From assembly GCA_937887565.1 (NCBI GenBank), contig CALABS010000061.1, positions 124,001-188,000 on the forward strand: a DNA stretch of 64,000 bases, in the 5' to 3' direction. The DNA is from an uncultured Rhodospirillaceae bacterium (lineage in GTDB: Bacteria; Pseudomonadota; Alphaproteobacteria; Rhodospirillales; Magnetospirillaceae). The notes under the pieces were generated by a model. It was not told the DNA's origin and searched no databases. It saw only the letters and a program-made list of their open reading frames with translations. Positions 10,595-18,992 of the stretch are shown here, in pieces (positions within the stretch are counted from its first letter, which is position 1; the number at the start of each line of letters is the position of its first letter). Both the position numbers and the translations under genes were made by a program.

Positions 10595-12006
10595 CCGACG
10601 ACCGTCCCGCCCCGCCGCCGCCGCCAAGCCCCGTTCGGCGGGGAGTGGCGCTGGCGACCGCCGCCTTGCGCTGGCTGGGCCCGGGCGGCGGCTTCGGCCC
10701 CGCCGCGGCGACCCCGGCCGGACGCCTGGGCGATTTGGCCGACGGCTATCCGCTGCCGACTTGGCGGCCGCTGGCCCGGCTGGTGATGGCCCTGGTGGTG
10801 CTGTTCCTGGCCTGGGCGGCGTTCGCGCGGCTGGACGAGTTCGCCACCGCCGACGGCGAGGTGGTGCCCGAGGGCAAGGTCCGGCTGGTCCAGCATCTGG
10901 AAGGCGGCATCATCCGCGAAATCTATATCCAGGACGGCGCGGTGGTGAAGACCGGCGAGCCGCTGGTCCAACTGGACCTGCCGGTGGGGACCATGAACCG
11001 CGAGGAACTGCAGGTCCGGCTCGACGGCCTGACCCTGCAGCGGGCGCGGCTGGAGGCCGAGCTGGCCGGATCGCCCATCGCCTTCCCGCCCGCCGAGGCC
11101 AAGCGCCAGCCGACGCTGGTCGAGGCCGAGATTCGCAACCACCAGACCCGCGCCGACGCCCTGGCCGCCACCCTGGCGGTGATCGACGACCAGACCCGCC
11201 AGCGGGCCGCCGAGGTGCGCGAGTTCGAGGCCAAGATCCGCTCGACCACCAACAACCTGCGCCTGACCCGCGAACGCCTCAGGATGTCGCAGGACCTGAT
11301 GCAATCCGGCCTGACGCCGCGCATGGAGCACGTCGCCCTGCAGGGCCAGGTCGAGGAACTGGAAGGCCTGCTGGAAACCCTGCGCGCCTCGCTGCCGCGT
11401 GCCCAGGCGGCACTCGCCGAAGCCAGGAGCCGCGCCGACGAGGAACGGGCCCGCTTCGTGCGCGGCGCCCAGACCGAGCTGTCCGAGGTCGAACTGACCA
11501 TCCAGCGCACCCGCGAACTGCTGTCCGAGGCCTCGGACCAGCAACGCCGCACCCAGATCACCAGCCCCATCGACGGCATCGTCAAGAACCTGCGCTACAA
11601 CACCATCGGCGGCGTCGTCAAACCGGGCGATCCGATCATGGAGATCGTGCCCCTGAACGAACGGCTGCAGGTGGACGTCAAGCTGTCGCCCACCGACCGC
11701 GGCTATGTCCAGGTCGGGCAGAAGGCGACGGTCAAGGTCTCGGCCTACGACTACACCACTTATGGCGGGCTCGACGGCGAGGTGGTCCTGGTCGCCCCCG
11801 ACACCACCCTGACTCCCGACAACCATCCCTATTACCGGGTCGTCGTCCAGACCGACCGGGCGTGGCTGGGCGAGGAGCGCGGCCTCTATCCCATCAGCGC
11901 CGGCATGCAGGCCTCGGTCGAAATCCATACCGGCACGCGAACCGTCATGCAGTACCTGATCAAACCGGTGATCAAGCTCCGCCATGAGGCATTCCGCGAG
12001 CGCTAG
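10591..12006 (+). CDS. HlyD-family membrane fusion protein (type I secretion adaptor)
   Basis: A 471-residue periplasmic adaptor. A Pro-rich cytoplasmic N terminus is followed by one membrane helix (about 65-85; ARLVMALVVLFLAWAAF). The biotinyl-lipoyl half-motif HLEGGIIREIYIQDG comes next, then a long coiled coil (about 130-310, Glu/Arg/Leu heptads), the second lipoyl half (ITSPIDGIVKNL) and a beta-barrel region. It bridges the ABC protein to the TolC-like channel. The start overlaps the ABC stop by four bases (ATGA), implying one operon. No secreted RTX or adhesin gene lies next to it. Confidence 0.9.
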
Positions 12007-12098
12007 GACCGTGCTCCCACTATTTCCGCGTTGATTCCCGCCGATTCACCCGGCGCGAAAGGCGTTTGTTCCTGTGCACACCGTTTCTCCCCGGGTGC

Positions 12099-12120
12099 TA
12101 TGGTTGATGCAAAAACCATA
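12099..12120. promoter_or_regulatory. Inverted repeat upstream of the soluble MCP-like gene
   Basis: Perfect 7-bp arms TATGGTT and AACCATA separated by eight bases, ending 19 bp before the ATG at 12140. It is AT-rich against its surroundings, so it may be an operator or a small leader hairpin; no clear -35/-10 pair was found. Confidence 0.35.
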
Positions 12121-12139
12121 ATGTTGACCGGGAGGAACC

Positions 12140-12814
12140 ATGTCGTATATCGAGCCCCAAGACGGGCCGCCCCCTTTCGCCCCCAGCCTGGACACGTTGC
12201 TGGGATCCCTGAACGACGCCATCGCCGCCAACGAGAAGATCGCGTCGGCCGCCACCCTGGCCCGTCAGGTCGCCGAGATGGCCACCGAGCAGATCCACGA
12301 ATCGTCCGGTTCGCTGTCGGCGCTGGACGACATCCGCATGCTGGTCGACGAGGTCTCGGAGATCGAGGACCGCCTGACCGACCTGGGAGCCTGTCTGATC
12401 GACGTCAGCAAGGTGGCCGAGAAGATCGAGACCATCGCCCGCCAGACCCGGCTGCTGGCCTTGAACGCCACCATCGAGGCGGCCCGCGCCGGCGAGGCCG
12501 GCAAGGGCTTCGCGGTGGTCGCCAGCGAGGTCAAGACCCTTGCCCTGGCGACCAGCGACGCCACCACCCAGATCGCCGGCACCGTCCGCGACCTCACCGA
12601 GCGCATCGACCATCTGGTCGAACGCGGACACAAGACCAAGGAAACCGCCTCCAAGGTCCGCGACGCCAGCGGCGGCATCGCCGACGCCTTCGACGATTTC
12701 GAGACGGTGGTCTCGCTGATCGAGCACCATGTGGACGAGATCGTCGAGAACAGCGAGCGCGGGACGGAACGCTGCCGCGAGGCCGTGGGCGGACTGGGGG
12801 CGCTGTCCGACTGA
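12140..12814 (+). CDS. Soluble methyl-accepting chemotaxis signalling-domain protein
   Basis: A 224-residue protein with no membrane helix and no HAMP or sensor domain. It is essentially a receptor hairpin: a coiled coil, then the highly conserved tip (RLLALNATIEAARAGEAGKG, near residues 110-130) that binds CheA and CheW, then a return coiled coil ending near 215. The start is secured by GGGAGG five bases upstream of the ATG. Such short cytoplasmic signalling proteins could couple to the chemosensory array or act as adaptors. No ligand domain is visible, so the input is unknown. Confidence 0.85.
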   Translation: MSYIEPQDGPPPFAPSLDTLLGSLNDAIAANEKIASAATLARQVAEMATEQIHESSGSLSALDDIRMLVDEVSEIEDRLTDLGACLIDVSKVAEKIETIARQTRLLALNATIEAARAGEAGKGFAVVASEVKTLALATSDATTQIAGTVRDLTERIDHLVERGHKTKETASKVRDASGGIADAFDDFETVVSLIEHHVDEIVENSERGTERCREAVGGLGALSD

Positions 12815-12877
12815 ATCCCGACGGGGGCCGGCGCGCAGGCCGGAGGGCGCGGACACGCCTTCCGGCCGGATGCGAGC

Positions 12878-13087
12878 CTAGGCCGCCACCATATCGCGGA
12901 GGTCGCCCAGCAGCAATTCGGCGGCGAAGGCGCAGTCGCCGCAATCGCAGCACCCGCCCTGGCGGGCGCAACGCAGCAGTGCCGCCGCGATCGCATGGCC
13001 GCAGGCCCATTCGCCCCGCTCCATATGGCGACCGGCCGCGGCGATGCGCGACGGAAGGCAGGCAGGAACCGAGGTGGTGGACTTCAT
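12878..13087 (-). CDS. Small cysteine-rich protein
   Basis: A 69-residue protein starting MKSTTSVPACLPSR, with AAAGGA upstream of the ATG at 13087. Seven cysteines are present, five of them clustered in CARQGGCCDCGDC, which looks like a metal-binding or redox site. The C-terminal AAELLLGDLRDMVAA is helical. I do not recognise the family. It stands alone on the minus strand behind the MCP-like gene. Confidence 0.6.
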   Translation of the reverse strand: MKSTTSVPACLPSRIAAAGRHMERGEWACGHAIAAALLRCARQGGCCDCGDCAFAAELLLGDLRDMVAA

Positions 13088-13174
13088 GGAACGATCGTCC
13101 TTTCGACCGTGACGGTATCGGCGGTTGCCGGTATTTATCCCCATGCCCGCTCCGCCGGCAATCGGGCTTACACC

Positions 13175-13477
13175 CTATGATCCGCTCGCCGAGGGCATAT
13201 TACTTTGAACTCTTCGCACTGAATTGTTGCTTGGTGTGACGGAAGTCTCCGTCACCGTGTCACTCCGGCGGCGGCGCAGCATGCGGTGAAGACCGAAAAG
13301 CTCCAGGCAGACCGCCCCCAGCATCGCCGGCAACATCAGGTCGAACCGGACGTGCACGGCCCACAGCATGACACCGCCATAGGCGATTCCACCCGCCAGC
13401 AGCAACGGTTGCCAGCGTGTCAGGATGGCCACCACCACCATCGCCGCAGCCGCGAAAAAGGCCATTTCCATGCTCAT
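13175..13477 (-). CDS. Small two-helix membrane protein
   Basis: A 100-residue protein. I start it at ATG 13477 because GGGAGGG lies five bases upstream; the long open frame further upstream is antisense to the ATP-grasp gene. It has a hydrophobic N-terminal half (MAFFAAAAMVVVAILTRW, LLLAGGIAYGGVMLWAV), a third weaker segment (MLPAMLGAVCLELFGL), and a basic then Ser/Thr/Asn-rich tail. Inner membrane, function unknown. Confidence 0.6.
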   Translation of the reverse strand: MSMEMAFFAAAAMVVVAILTRWQPLLLAGGIAYGGVMLWAVHVRFDLMLPAMLGAVCLELFGLHRMLRRRRSDTVTETSVTPSNNSVRRVQSNMPSASGS

Positions 13478-13724
13478 GGCCACCCTCCCTGCCGGATGCC
13501 CATGGTGGCGGCCGCGTCTCCCAACCCCTCGGTCGCCGCCAGCGGCAAATAACCCCGCAGGCATTATGGACACTTTTACTTGTCGAATTGCAAGTATCGC
13601 GACGGCCGTCATCCCGTCGTATGGGGTGGGGGATGCCCTGCCCGCGTTCGCGGATGTGGAAAACGGCACCGTCGCGTGCTTCACTGATTGCTCATAATAG
13701 GTATTTCCCCGGAGCTTTCCCGGC

Positions 13725-14699
13725 ATGATTCCCGACGACGCCTCAGGCGTCCTTCCCGTCCCGGACGCCTCAGGCGTCGTTCCCGTCCCGGCGGCCTTCC
13801 CCGCCCCCACCCGCCGTCCCGCCGGCCGCGTGTTCTTCCTGGGCGATCCCCTCGACCGGCTCGACCGCCCATGGGACACCAGCCTGCGCCTGATGGAGGC
13901 CCAGCGGCGCCGGGGAACGCCGGTGGCCTGGGCGACAGTGGACGACATGATGATCCGGGGGCGGACGCTGATCCTGCATGGTGCCGAGGTCGGTCCCGCC
14001 GACCTGGTATGGCTGCGCCTGGACCCCTCGGTGTCGGTGGCGTGGTACGAGGCGTTGCGAGCCCTGTGCCATGTGGACGCTCGCATCGTCAACGCCCCCG
14101 GCACGGTGCTGACGGTGCACGACAAGCGCTCGGCGCTGTCGCTGTGCCCGCGCCCGACCTGGAGCCTGTTCTCGCCGGCGCAGGTTGGACCGGTGGCGGG
14201 CGAGATGCGGCGGATGGGCGTCGAAACCATCGTGCTGAAGCCGCCGTCGCTGTTCGCCAGCAAGGGGGTGAAGTTCATCGCCGCCGACGATCGCGCCGGC
14301 CTCGAGGCCGGTTTCGCGGACCTGGTCGGGCTGTTCGGCTACGTCATCGCCGAGCCCTATCTTGGGCCGGGCGCCGGACTGCCGCCGGTCGACCTGCGGG
14401 TCCTGGTGACCGCCACCCGGGTGATCGGCGCCATCGAGCGGGTGATCCCGGTGGGCGGCGGCCTGCATGACGTGACCAAGGCAGGCGCGTTCACCGCCCC
14501 GCAGGCGCGTCTGGTCACGGCCGCCATGGAATTCCTGCGCGACGAGGGAATCTTCCTGGCCGGCCTCGACTTCCTGGGCGACACGCTGACCGAGATCAAC
14601 GTCTCGTGCCCCGGCGCCATCCCGGAAATCAACATGTTCTGCGGCATCATGGCCGAGGACGCCGTGCTGGACGATCTCGCCGCCGCCCTCCCGGGCTGA
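13725..14699 (+). CDS. Glutathione synthetase-like ATP-grasp protein
   Basis: A 324-residue ATP-grasp ligase-like protein. The N-terminal lobe contains FFLGDPLDRLDRPWDTSLRL, like the bacterial glutathione synthetase preATP-grasp. ATP-binding elements follow: VHDKRSALS, IVLKPPSLFASKGV, VIAEPYL. The metal-binding end is GLDFLGDTLTEINVSCPGAI, with the catalytic E-x-N motif (TEINVSCPG; canonical NVTSPTG). It differs enough from GshB that the substrate may differ. The first 35 residues are Pro/Val-rich and contain a nine-residue duplication, so a later start (for example GTG at 13829) is possible. No operon partner is obvious. Confidence 0.75.
   Translation: MIPDDASGVLPVPDASGVVPVPAAFPAPTRRPAGRVFFLGDPLDRLDRPWDTSLRLMEAQRRRGTPVAWATVDDMMIRGRTLILHGAEVGPADLVWLRLDPSVSVAWYEALRALCHVDARIVNAPGTVLTVHDKRSALSLCPRPTWSLFSPAQVGPVAGEMRRMGVETIVLKPPSLFASKGVKFIAADDRAGLEAGFADLVGLFGYVIAEPYLGPGAGLPPVDLRVLVTATRVIGAIERVIPVGGGLHDVTKAGAFTAPQARLVTAAMEFLRDEGIFLAGLDFLGDTLTEINVSCPGAIPEINMFCGIMAEDAVLDDLAAALPG
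13737..13790. repeat. Two tandem 27-bp units inside the ATP-grasp gene start
   Basis: Two 27-bp copies in tandem that differ at one base. Each begins with a palindrome, GACGCC-TCA-GGCGTC. They encode DASGVLPVP and DASGVVPVP, 12 bases after the start codon. Confidence 0.85.
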
Positions 14700-14701
14700 C
14701 C

Positions 14702-15028
14702 TCAGGCGCTGCGGCGGCCGTCGCACCCGGCCAGGGCGATGGCCGTCTCGACCAGGCGCAGCAGGCTTTCCAGCCGTCCCACCGCCAGCCGGCGCGGCAG
14801 CGAATCGGGGACCAGGCGGGCCCGCAACTCGCCGAGATGACGGACCAGCGCCTTCCCCGGCAATGCCTCCAACGGCACCGGCGGGCGCGTCTCGCAACCG
14901 AATTCCTCGCCGATGGCGTCCAGGTGGCGCAGCACATAGGCCCGGTCGTCCTCGGACAGCGGCAGCGCCGACGCCGGCGCGCGGCGAACCAGCCTCTCGA
15001 TGCGGAAATCGGCGACGGGGCACGGCAT
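14702..15028 (-). CDS. Hypothetical protein, 108 residues
   Basis: Starts MPCPVADFRIERLVRRAPAS at ATG 15028, eight bases after GGAGGAGG; an ATG seven codons upstream overlaps that ribosome site and is less likely. The protein is mainly helical (EDDRAYVLRHLDAIGEEFG, VGRLESLLRLVETAIALAG), with cysteines at residues 3, about 45 and 103. No membrane segment. Family not recognised. It ends two bases after the ATP-grasp stop, convergently. Confidence 0.6.
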   Translation of the reverse strand: MPCPVADFRIERLVRRAPASALPLSEDDRAYVLRHLDAIGEEFGCETRPPVPLEALPGKALVRHLGELRARLVPDSLPRRLAVGRLESLLRLVETAIALAGCDGRRSA

Positions 15029-15074
15029 GGCTCGATCCTCCTCCCCCATAGATAGGAAGGGCGCGCCGAAAGGT

Positions 15075-15536
15075 CTAGCATCCGCGCCTGGCGGCCTGCA
15101 CCAGACGTTCGAGGCCGTCGAGGAACCGCGACCGGTCGGCCTTGGCGAAGCCCGCGGGGCCGCCGGTGATCTCGCCGGACTCGCGAAGCGTCTTCATCAG
15201 GTCGCGCATGGCCACCTGCATGCCGATATTGACCTCCTCGAACGGCCGGCCGCGCGGGTCGATGGGCCGCGCGCCCTTCTCGATGCAGCGCGCCGCCAGC
15301 GGAATGTCGGCGGTCACCACCACGTCCCCCGGCCCGGCGCGCTCGGCGATGACATGGTCGGCGGCGTCGGCGCCCTCGGGCACCACCACCTGCTCGACCA
15401 GCCAGTGGTCGATGCGGTGCCAGCGGTTGCTGACGATCACCACCCGCAGCTCGTGGCGGGCGGCGACCCGCAACACCTCGTCCTTGACCGGACAGGCGTC
15501 GCCGTCGACGAAAATGATGGGCGGAGCGGACGGCAT
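15075..15536 (-). CDS. UPF0178 (YaiI/YqxD, DUF188) family protein
   Basis: A 153-residue protein with the family's opening IIFVDGDACPVKDEVLRVA, the VTADIPLAARCIEKGA core and the MRDLMKTLRESGEITGGPAG C-terminal signature. The length equals the family norm. The fold is PIN-like with conserved acidic residues (D11 and D13 in VDGDACP; D in VTADIPL), which suggests a nuclease-like role, but no activity is established for the family. Confidence 0.9.
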   Translation of the reverse strand: MPSAPPIIFVDGDACPVKDEVLRVAARHELRVVIVSNRWHRIDHWLVEQVVVPEGADAADHVIAERAGPGDVVVTADIPLAARCIEKGARPIDPRGRPFEEVNIGMQVAMRDLMKTLRESGEITGGPAGFAKADRSRFLDGLERLVQAARRGC

Positions 15537-15630
15537 CTTGAACTTAACAAACGGTTAATCAAGGAGACACGGGCCGGTCACTGAAAAGTGGTACCATTCC
15601 AATCGAAGACCACCATCAAGGAGGCGGATC

Positions 15631-15819
15631 ATGAAACCCTGCGTTTCCTGCCCGAAGCTCCCGCTGTGCCGCGTCCCCCGCGACATGCAGGTGATGGACA
15701 AGGTGGTGCACCGTCTCGACGAGGAGCGCCGTACCGGCGCCCTGCGCGACAGGCTGCACCACTACCTGGATACCGACCAGTGCCTGGTCGAATGCGGATG
15801 CGTCGAGCTTCGGTCCTGA
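15631..15819 (+). CDS. Small Cys-rich protein, 62 residues
   Basis: Starts MKPCVSCPKLPLCRVPRDMQ, preceded by AAGGAGG at ideal spacing. Cys pattern: CxxC then C near the N terminus, and CLVECGC near the C terminus, flanking a charged helix (DKVVHRLDEERRTGALRDRL). Probably a small metal-binding protein; family not recognised. Confidence 0.65.
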   Translation: MKPCVSCPKLPLCRVPRDMQVMDKVVHRLDEERRTGALRDRLHHYLDTDQCLVECGCVELRS

Positions 15820-15963
15820 ACGGAGACTGGAGCGGCGGGCGCCGATGGTGACACGCGCCGCGATCGGCGGCCGTCGAGGCCGCGGCCAAGGGCGCGGATG
15901 CGCCCGCCCGGCGAGGGCCATGCATGAAGGGGGATCGTCGGGCCTAACATGCGGCACGACGGT

Positions 15964-16242
15964 CTAGCGACGCCGGGGCGGGCCGCCGCGCCGGGGTCCC
16001 ATGCCGCCGGCCGAGGCGCGCTCGTCCTTGTGGCGGAAATTGATGCGGGCCTTGGTCAGGTCGTAGGGGGTCATCTCGACGGTGACCTTGTCGCCGGCCA
16101 GGATGCGGATGCGGTTCTTCTTCATCCGTCCCGATGCATACGCCAGCACGTCATGGCCCGAATCCAGGGTGACGCGGAAGCGGGCGTCGGGCAACACCTC
16201 GGCCACCACGCCCTCGAACTCGATCAGATCTTCCTTTGCCAA
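15964..16242 (-). CDS. infA: Translation initiation factor IF-1 (long form)
   Basis: A 92-residue protein. Residues 1-72 are a textbook IF-1 OB fold (MAKEDLIEFEGVVAEVLPDA, YASGRMKKNRIRILAGDKV, TPYDLTKARINFRHK). It then continues with about 18 residues rich in Gly, Arg and Pro (MGPRRGGPPRRR). IF-1 occupies the ribosomal A site during initiation. Standard IF-1 is 71-73 residues, so the basic tail is an extension; it may be a second infA, but another copy is not in this window. It follows the cold-shock gene on the same strand, separated by a terminator-like hairpin. Confidence 0.9.
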   Translation of the reverse strand: MAKEDLIEFEGVVAEVLPDARFRVTLDSGHDVLAYASGRMKKNRIRILAGDKVTVEMTPYDLTKARINFRHKDERASAGGMGPRRGGPPRRR

Positions 16243-16273
16243 ATCTCATCCTCTCGCTTTGGGAAACGGCGAA

Positions 16274-16298
16274 AGGCCGGCGGCTGAAGCCGCCGGCC
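16274..16298 (-). terminator. Hairpin between the cold-shock gene and infA
   Basis: Perfect 10-bp stem GGCCGGCGGC / GCCGCCGGCC with a four-base loop (16275-16298). On the minus strand it is followed by CTTTCG, a short T tract. It probably ends or attenuates the cold-shock transcript before infA. Confidence 0.6.
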
Positions 16299-16321
16299 CG
16301 CGCTCGGGCGAAGACCGAACG

Positions 16322-16528
16322 TCAGATCGCCTTGATGTTGACCGCGGCGGTCTTGCCGTTGCGGCCCTTCTCCAGCTCGAACTGCAGCTTCTGGCCTTCG
16401 GCGACGTTGCCCATGCCGGCGCGCTCGACGGCCGAGATGTGCAGGAAGACGTCCTGCCCGCCACCATCGGGGGAGATGAAGCCATAGCCCTTGGTCGAAT
16501 TGAACCACTTCACGGTTCCGGTCTGCAT
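16322..16528 (-). CDS. Cold-shock domain protein (CspA family)
   Basis: A 68-residue single OB-fold protein starting MQTGTVKWFNSTKGYGFISP. It keeps both RNA-binding motifs, KGYGFISP (RNP1) and DVFLHIS (RNP2). The start is preceded by AAGGAGC. It acts as an RNA chaperone in the cytoplasm. It is transcribed from a candidate promoter about 120 bp upstream, giving the long leader typical of cold-regulated csp mRNAs. Confidence 0.95.
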   Translation of the reverse strand: MQTGTVKWFNSTKGYGFISPDGGGQDVFLHISAVERAGMGNVAEGQKLQFELEKGRNGKTAAVNIKAI

Positions 16529-16841
16529 AACGGTGCTCCTTGCTCTTGAACCCCCGGGACGGAACGTCGTCCGGAGGGCAGGTAACTCAACGGGAAACAC
16601 CGGAGCGGACACGAAGTGCGACAGCAGGCGACCCAGGAAGAGAAAACGTGCCCGCTTGATATGGGCCGATCCCGTCGCCGACGCAAGGAATAATCGGCAA
16701 CCTCCCCCCAAGTGGCTAAGGCCGGAACCGAGCCCGGGCTTGTGTAAGTCTCCGCGAATATGGGATGTTTTCCTCCTACCCCCGCCAAAAGGGGGATCGG
16801 GAACGAATGCCGGCGCCGACCGGCCAGGGGAGGGCATTTCC
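16529..16841. other. Divergent intergenic region, 313 bp: csp leader and chemoreceptor upstream region
   Basis: No gene is supported here. The left part would be the csp 5' leader. The right part (16690-16841) leads to the chemoreceptor start, whose ribosome site (GGGAGGG) ends eight bases before the ATG. I could not identify a convincing plus-strand promoter. Confidence 0.5.
16658..16686 (-). promoter_or_regulatory. Candidate promoter of the cold-shock gene
   Basis: On the minus strand TTGCGT (16686-16681), a 17-bp spacer, then CATATC (16663-16658). The predicted start near 16651 leaves a leader of about 120 nt before the ATG. Confidence 0.45.
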
Positions 16842-18989
16842 ATGGCTCGACTTTCCGACATGCGCATTTCCAGGCGGCTGTGGCTGATCGGCGGCCTGCC
16901 GCTCATCGGCCTGGCGCTGGTGTTCATCTTCGACGCGATCCAGCTCAAGGACGAGTTGACCCGCGCCCGCGAGCGCAAGCTGCGCAACGTTGTCGAGGCG
17001 GCCCACGGCGTCCTGAGCCATTTCGCCGACGCAGCCGCCCAGGGACGTCTGGCGGCCGACGACGCCAAGGCGATGGCCAAGGCGGCCATCAAGCGCATGC
17101 GGTACGACGAGGTCGAGTATCTGTGGATCAACGACCGCGCGACGCCCTTCCCGCGCATGGTCATGCACCCCACCGTGCCGGCGTTGGACGGCAAGACGCT
17201 CGACGACGCCAAATTCAACAAGGCCACCAGCCAGCGGGCCGCCACCGAGGCAAAGGCGTCGCCGTTGGACCACGGAAACCTGTTCATCGCCTTCAACGAC
17301 GTGGTCGCCCGCGCCGGCCACGGCTACGTGGCCTATGACTGGCCCAAGCCCAAGGCGGGCGGCGGCGCCACCGAGGACCTTTATCCCAAGCTGTCCTACG
17401 TCAAGGGTTTCGACCCCTGGGGCTGGGTGCTGGGCTCGGGCATCTACATCGATGACCTCGACGCCGCCTACCGGGCCGAACTCCTGCAGCGGGGCATGAT
17501 CTTCCTGCTGATCGTCGGCGTCGTCGGCGCCGCCGGCGCGGTGATCGCGCGCTCCATCTCGGTGGCCTTCGCCGACCTCAACCACGACATGGACATCGTC
17601 CGCAGCGACGCCGCCGGCGGCGGCGGCATGCGGCTCGACGGCGGCCGCCGCGACGAGTTCGGCAAGGTCGCCGAGATGCTGCACGAGATCGTGGCGAACC
17701 GCAGCCAGCTGAACCTCATCAGCGCCGAGCACGCCCGCATGCAGGAGCAGGCCCAGCGCGAGCGCTACAATCTTCAGCGCACCATGCTGCGCTCGCTGGT
17801 GCAGGCGGCGATCCTGGGCAACGAGACGATGATCAACCTGTCGCGGATGAAGCGCGAGATCGACCTGTCGTCCTCGGAGATCACGCGCATGGCCGAGGCG
17901 GTGGGGGCCATGCGTGAAAGCATCCAGGCGATCTCGTCGGATTCCAACGACGCCGCCCACGACGCCTCGTCGGCCGGCCAGGCGGCCGACGGCGGAATGT
18001 CGGCCAGCCAGAACGCCCGCGCCGCCTTCGAGCGCATCGTCGCGGCGGTCAACGGTGCCGGCGACAAGATCCAGGGCCTCGCCGAGGCGTCGTCGCAGAT
18101 CGGCCACATCGTCACCGACATCGAAAGCGTCGCCGGCCAGACCAACCTGTTGGCGCTCAACGCCACCATCGAGGCGGCCCGCGCCGGCGAGGCCGGCAAG
18201 GGCTTCGCGGTGGTGGCCGGCGAGGTCAAGGCCCTGGCCAACCAGACCACCCGCGCCACCGACGACATCCGCACCCGCATCATCGCCCTGCAGACCGAGA
18301 TGCAGGCCATCGTCGCCGCCATCGGCGAAAGCGCCAGCGCCGTCGACGAGGGCCAGGCCCTGGTGGGCGACCTGGGCGAGCGGCTGCACGGCATCGCCGA
18401 CCAGGTGGGATCGGTGCGCACCCGCATGACCGCCATTTCCGAGGTCCTGGAGCGGCAATCCGGCAGCGCCAACGACCTGGCGGAGGGCACCACCCACGTC
18501 ACCCAGCTGTCGCGCGACAACAACCGCCAGCTCGAGGAAGTGCTGGAAGCCATGACCCGCATGAGCCAGCACCTGGATTCCCAGGTCGCCACCTATGCCG
18601 GCATGGGCTCGGGGGCACTGCTGGTCGAGATCGCCAAGAACGATCACATCGCCTTCAAGCGCCGCGTGCTCGACGGCGTGCTGGGCCGCACCAATCTCGG
18701 CCCCGACGACATCCCCGACCACCACAACTGCCGGCTGGGCAAGTGGTACGACGGCATCACCGATGCCGCCATCACCGGCACCAACGCCTACAAGGCCATC
18801 GTCGATCCCCACCAGACGGTCCACGCCAGCGCCAAGCGGGCGCTCAAGGCGGCCCGCGACGGCGACCTGGACGGCGCCTTCGGCGCCATCGAGGAGATGA
18901 ACCGCGCCTCGACCAACATCGTCGCCATGCTGGAGACCCTGGCCAACGAGCTGCACACCCTGGAGGAATCGCGCCTGGGCACGGGGTGA
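16842..18989 (+). CDS. Methyl-accepting chemotaxis protein with Cache sensor and C-terminal CZB domain
   Basis: A 715-residue receptor. TM1 is about 10-30 (WLIGGLPLIGLALVFIF). A single-Cache type sensor spans about 31-205 (YLWINDRATPFPRMVMHPT, YVKGFDPWGWVLGSGIYIDD), TM2 is about 217-237, then a coiled coil with the conserved tip (LLALNATIEAARAGEAGKGF, near 436). A chemoreceptor zinc-binding domain lies at about 598-670, with an upstream His (DHIAFKRRVLDG), HHNCRLGKWY and a later His (DPHQTVHASAKRAL). CZB domains bind Zn through three His and one Cys and can respond to oxidants such as HOCl. GGGAGGG sets the start. The stop is three bases before the next gene's GTG. Confidence 0.93.
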   Translation: MARLSDMRISRRLWLIGGLPLIGLALVFIFDAIQLKDELTRARERKLRNVVEAAHGVLSHFADAAAQGRLAADDAKAMAKAAIKRMRYDEVEYLWINDRATPFPRMVMHPTVPALDGKTLDDAKFNKATSQRAATEAKASPLDHGNLFIAFNDVVARAGHGYVAYDWPKPKAGGGATEDLYPKLSYVKGFDPWGWVLGSGIYIDDLDAAYRAELLQRGMIFLLIVGVVGAAGAVIARSISVAFADLNHDMDIVRSDAAGGGGMRLDGGRRDEFGKVAEMLHEIVANRSQLNLISAEHARMQEQAQRERYNLQRTMLRSLVQAAILGNETMINLSRMKREIDLSSSEITRMAEAVGAMRESIQAISSDSNDAAHDASSAGQAADGGMSASQNARAAFERIVAAVNGAGDKIQGLAEASSQIGHIVTDIESVAGQTNLLALNATIEAARAGEAGKGFAVVAGEVKALANQTTRATDDIRTRIIALQTEMQAIVAAIGESASAVDEGQALVGDLGERLHGIADQVGSVRTRMTAISEVLERQSGSANDLAEGTTHVTQLSRDNNRQLEEVLEAMTRMSQHLDSQVATYAGMGSGALLVEIAKNDHIAFKRRVLDGVLGRTNLGPDDIPDHHNCRLGKWYDGITDAAITGTNAYKAIVDPHQTVHASAKRALKAARDGDLDGAFGAIEEMNRASTNIVAMLETLANELHTLEESRLGTG

Positions 18990-18992
18990 GCC

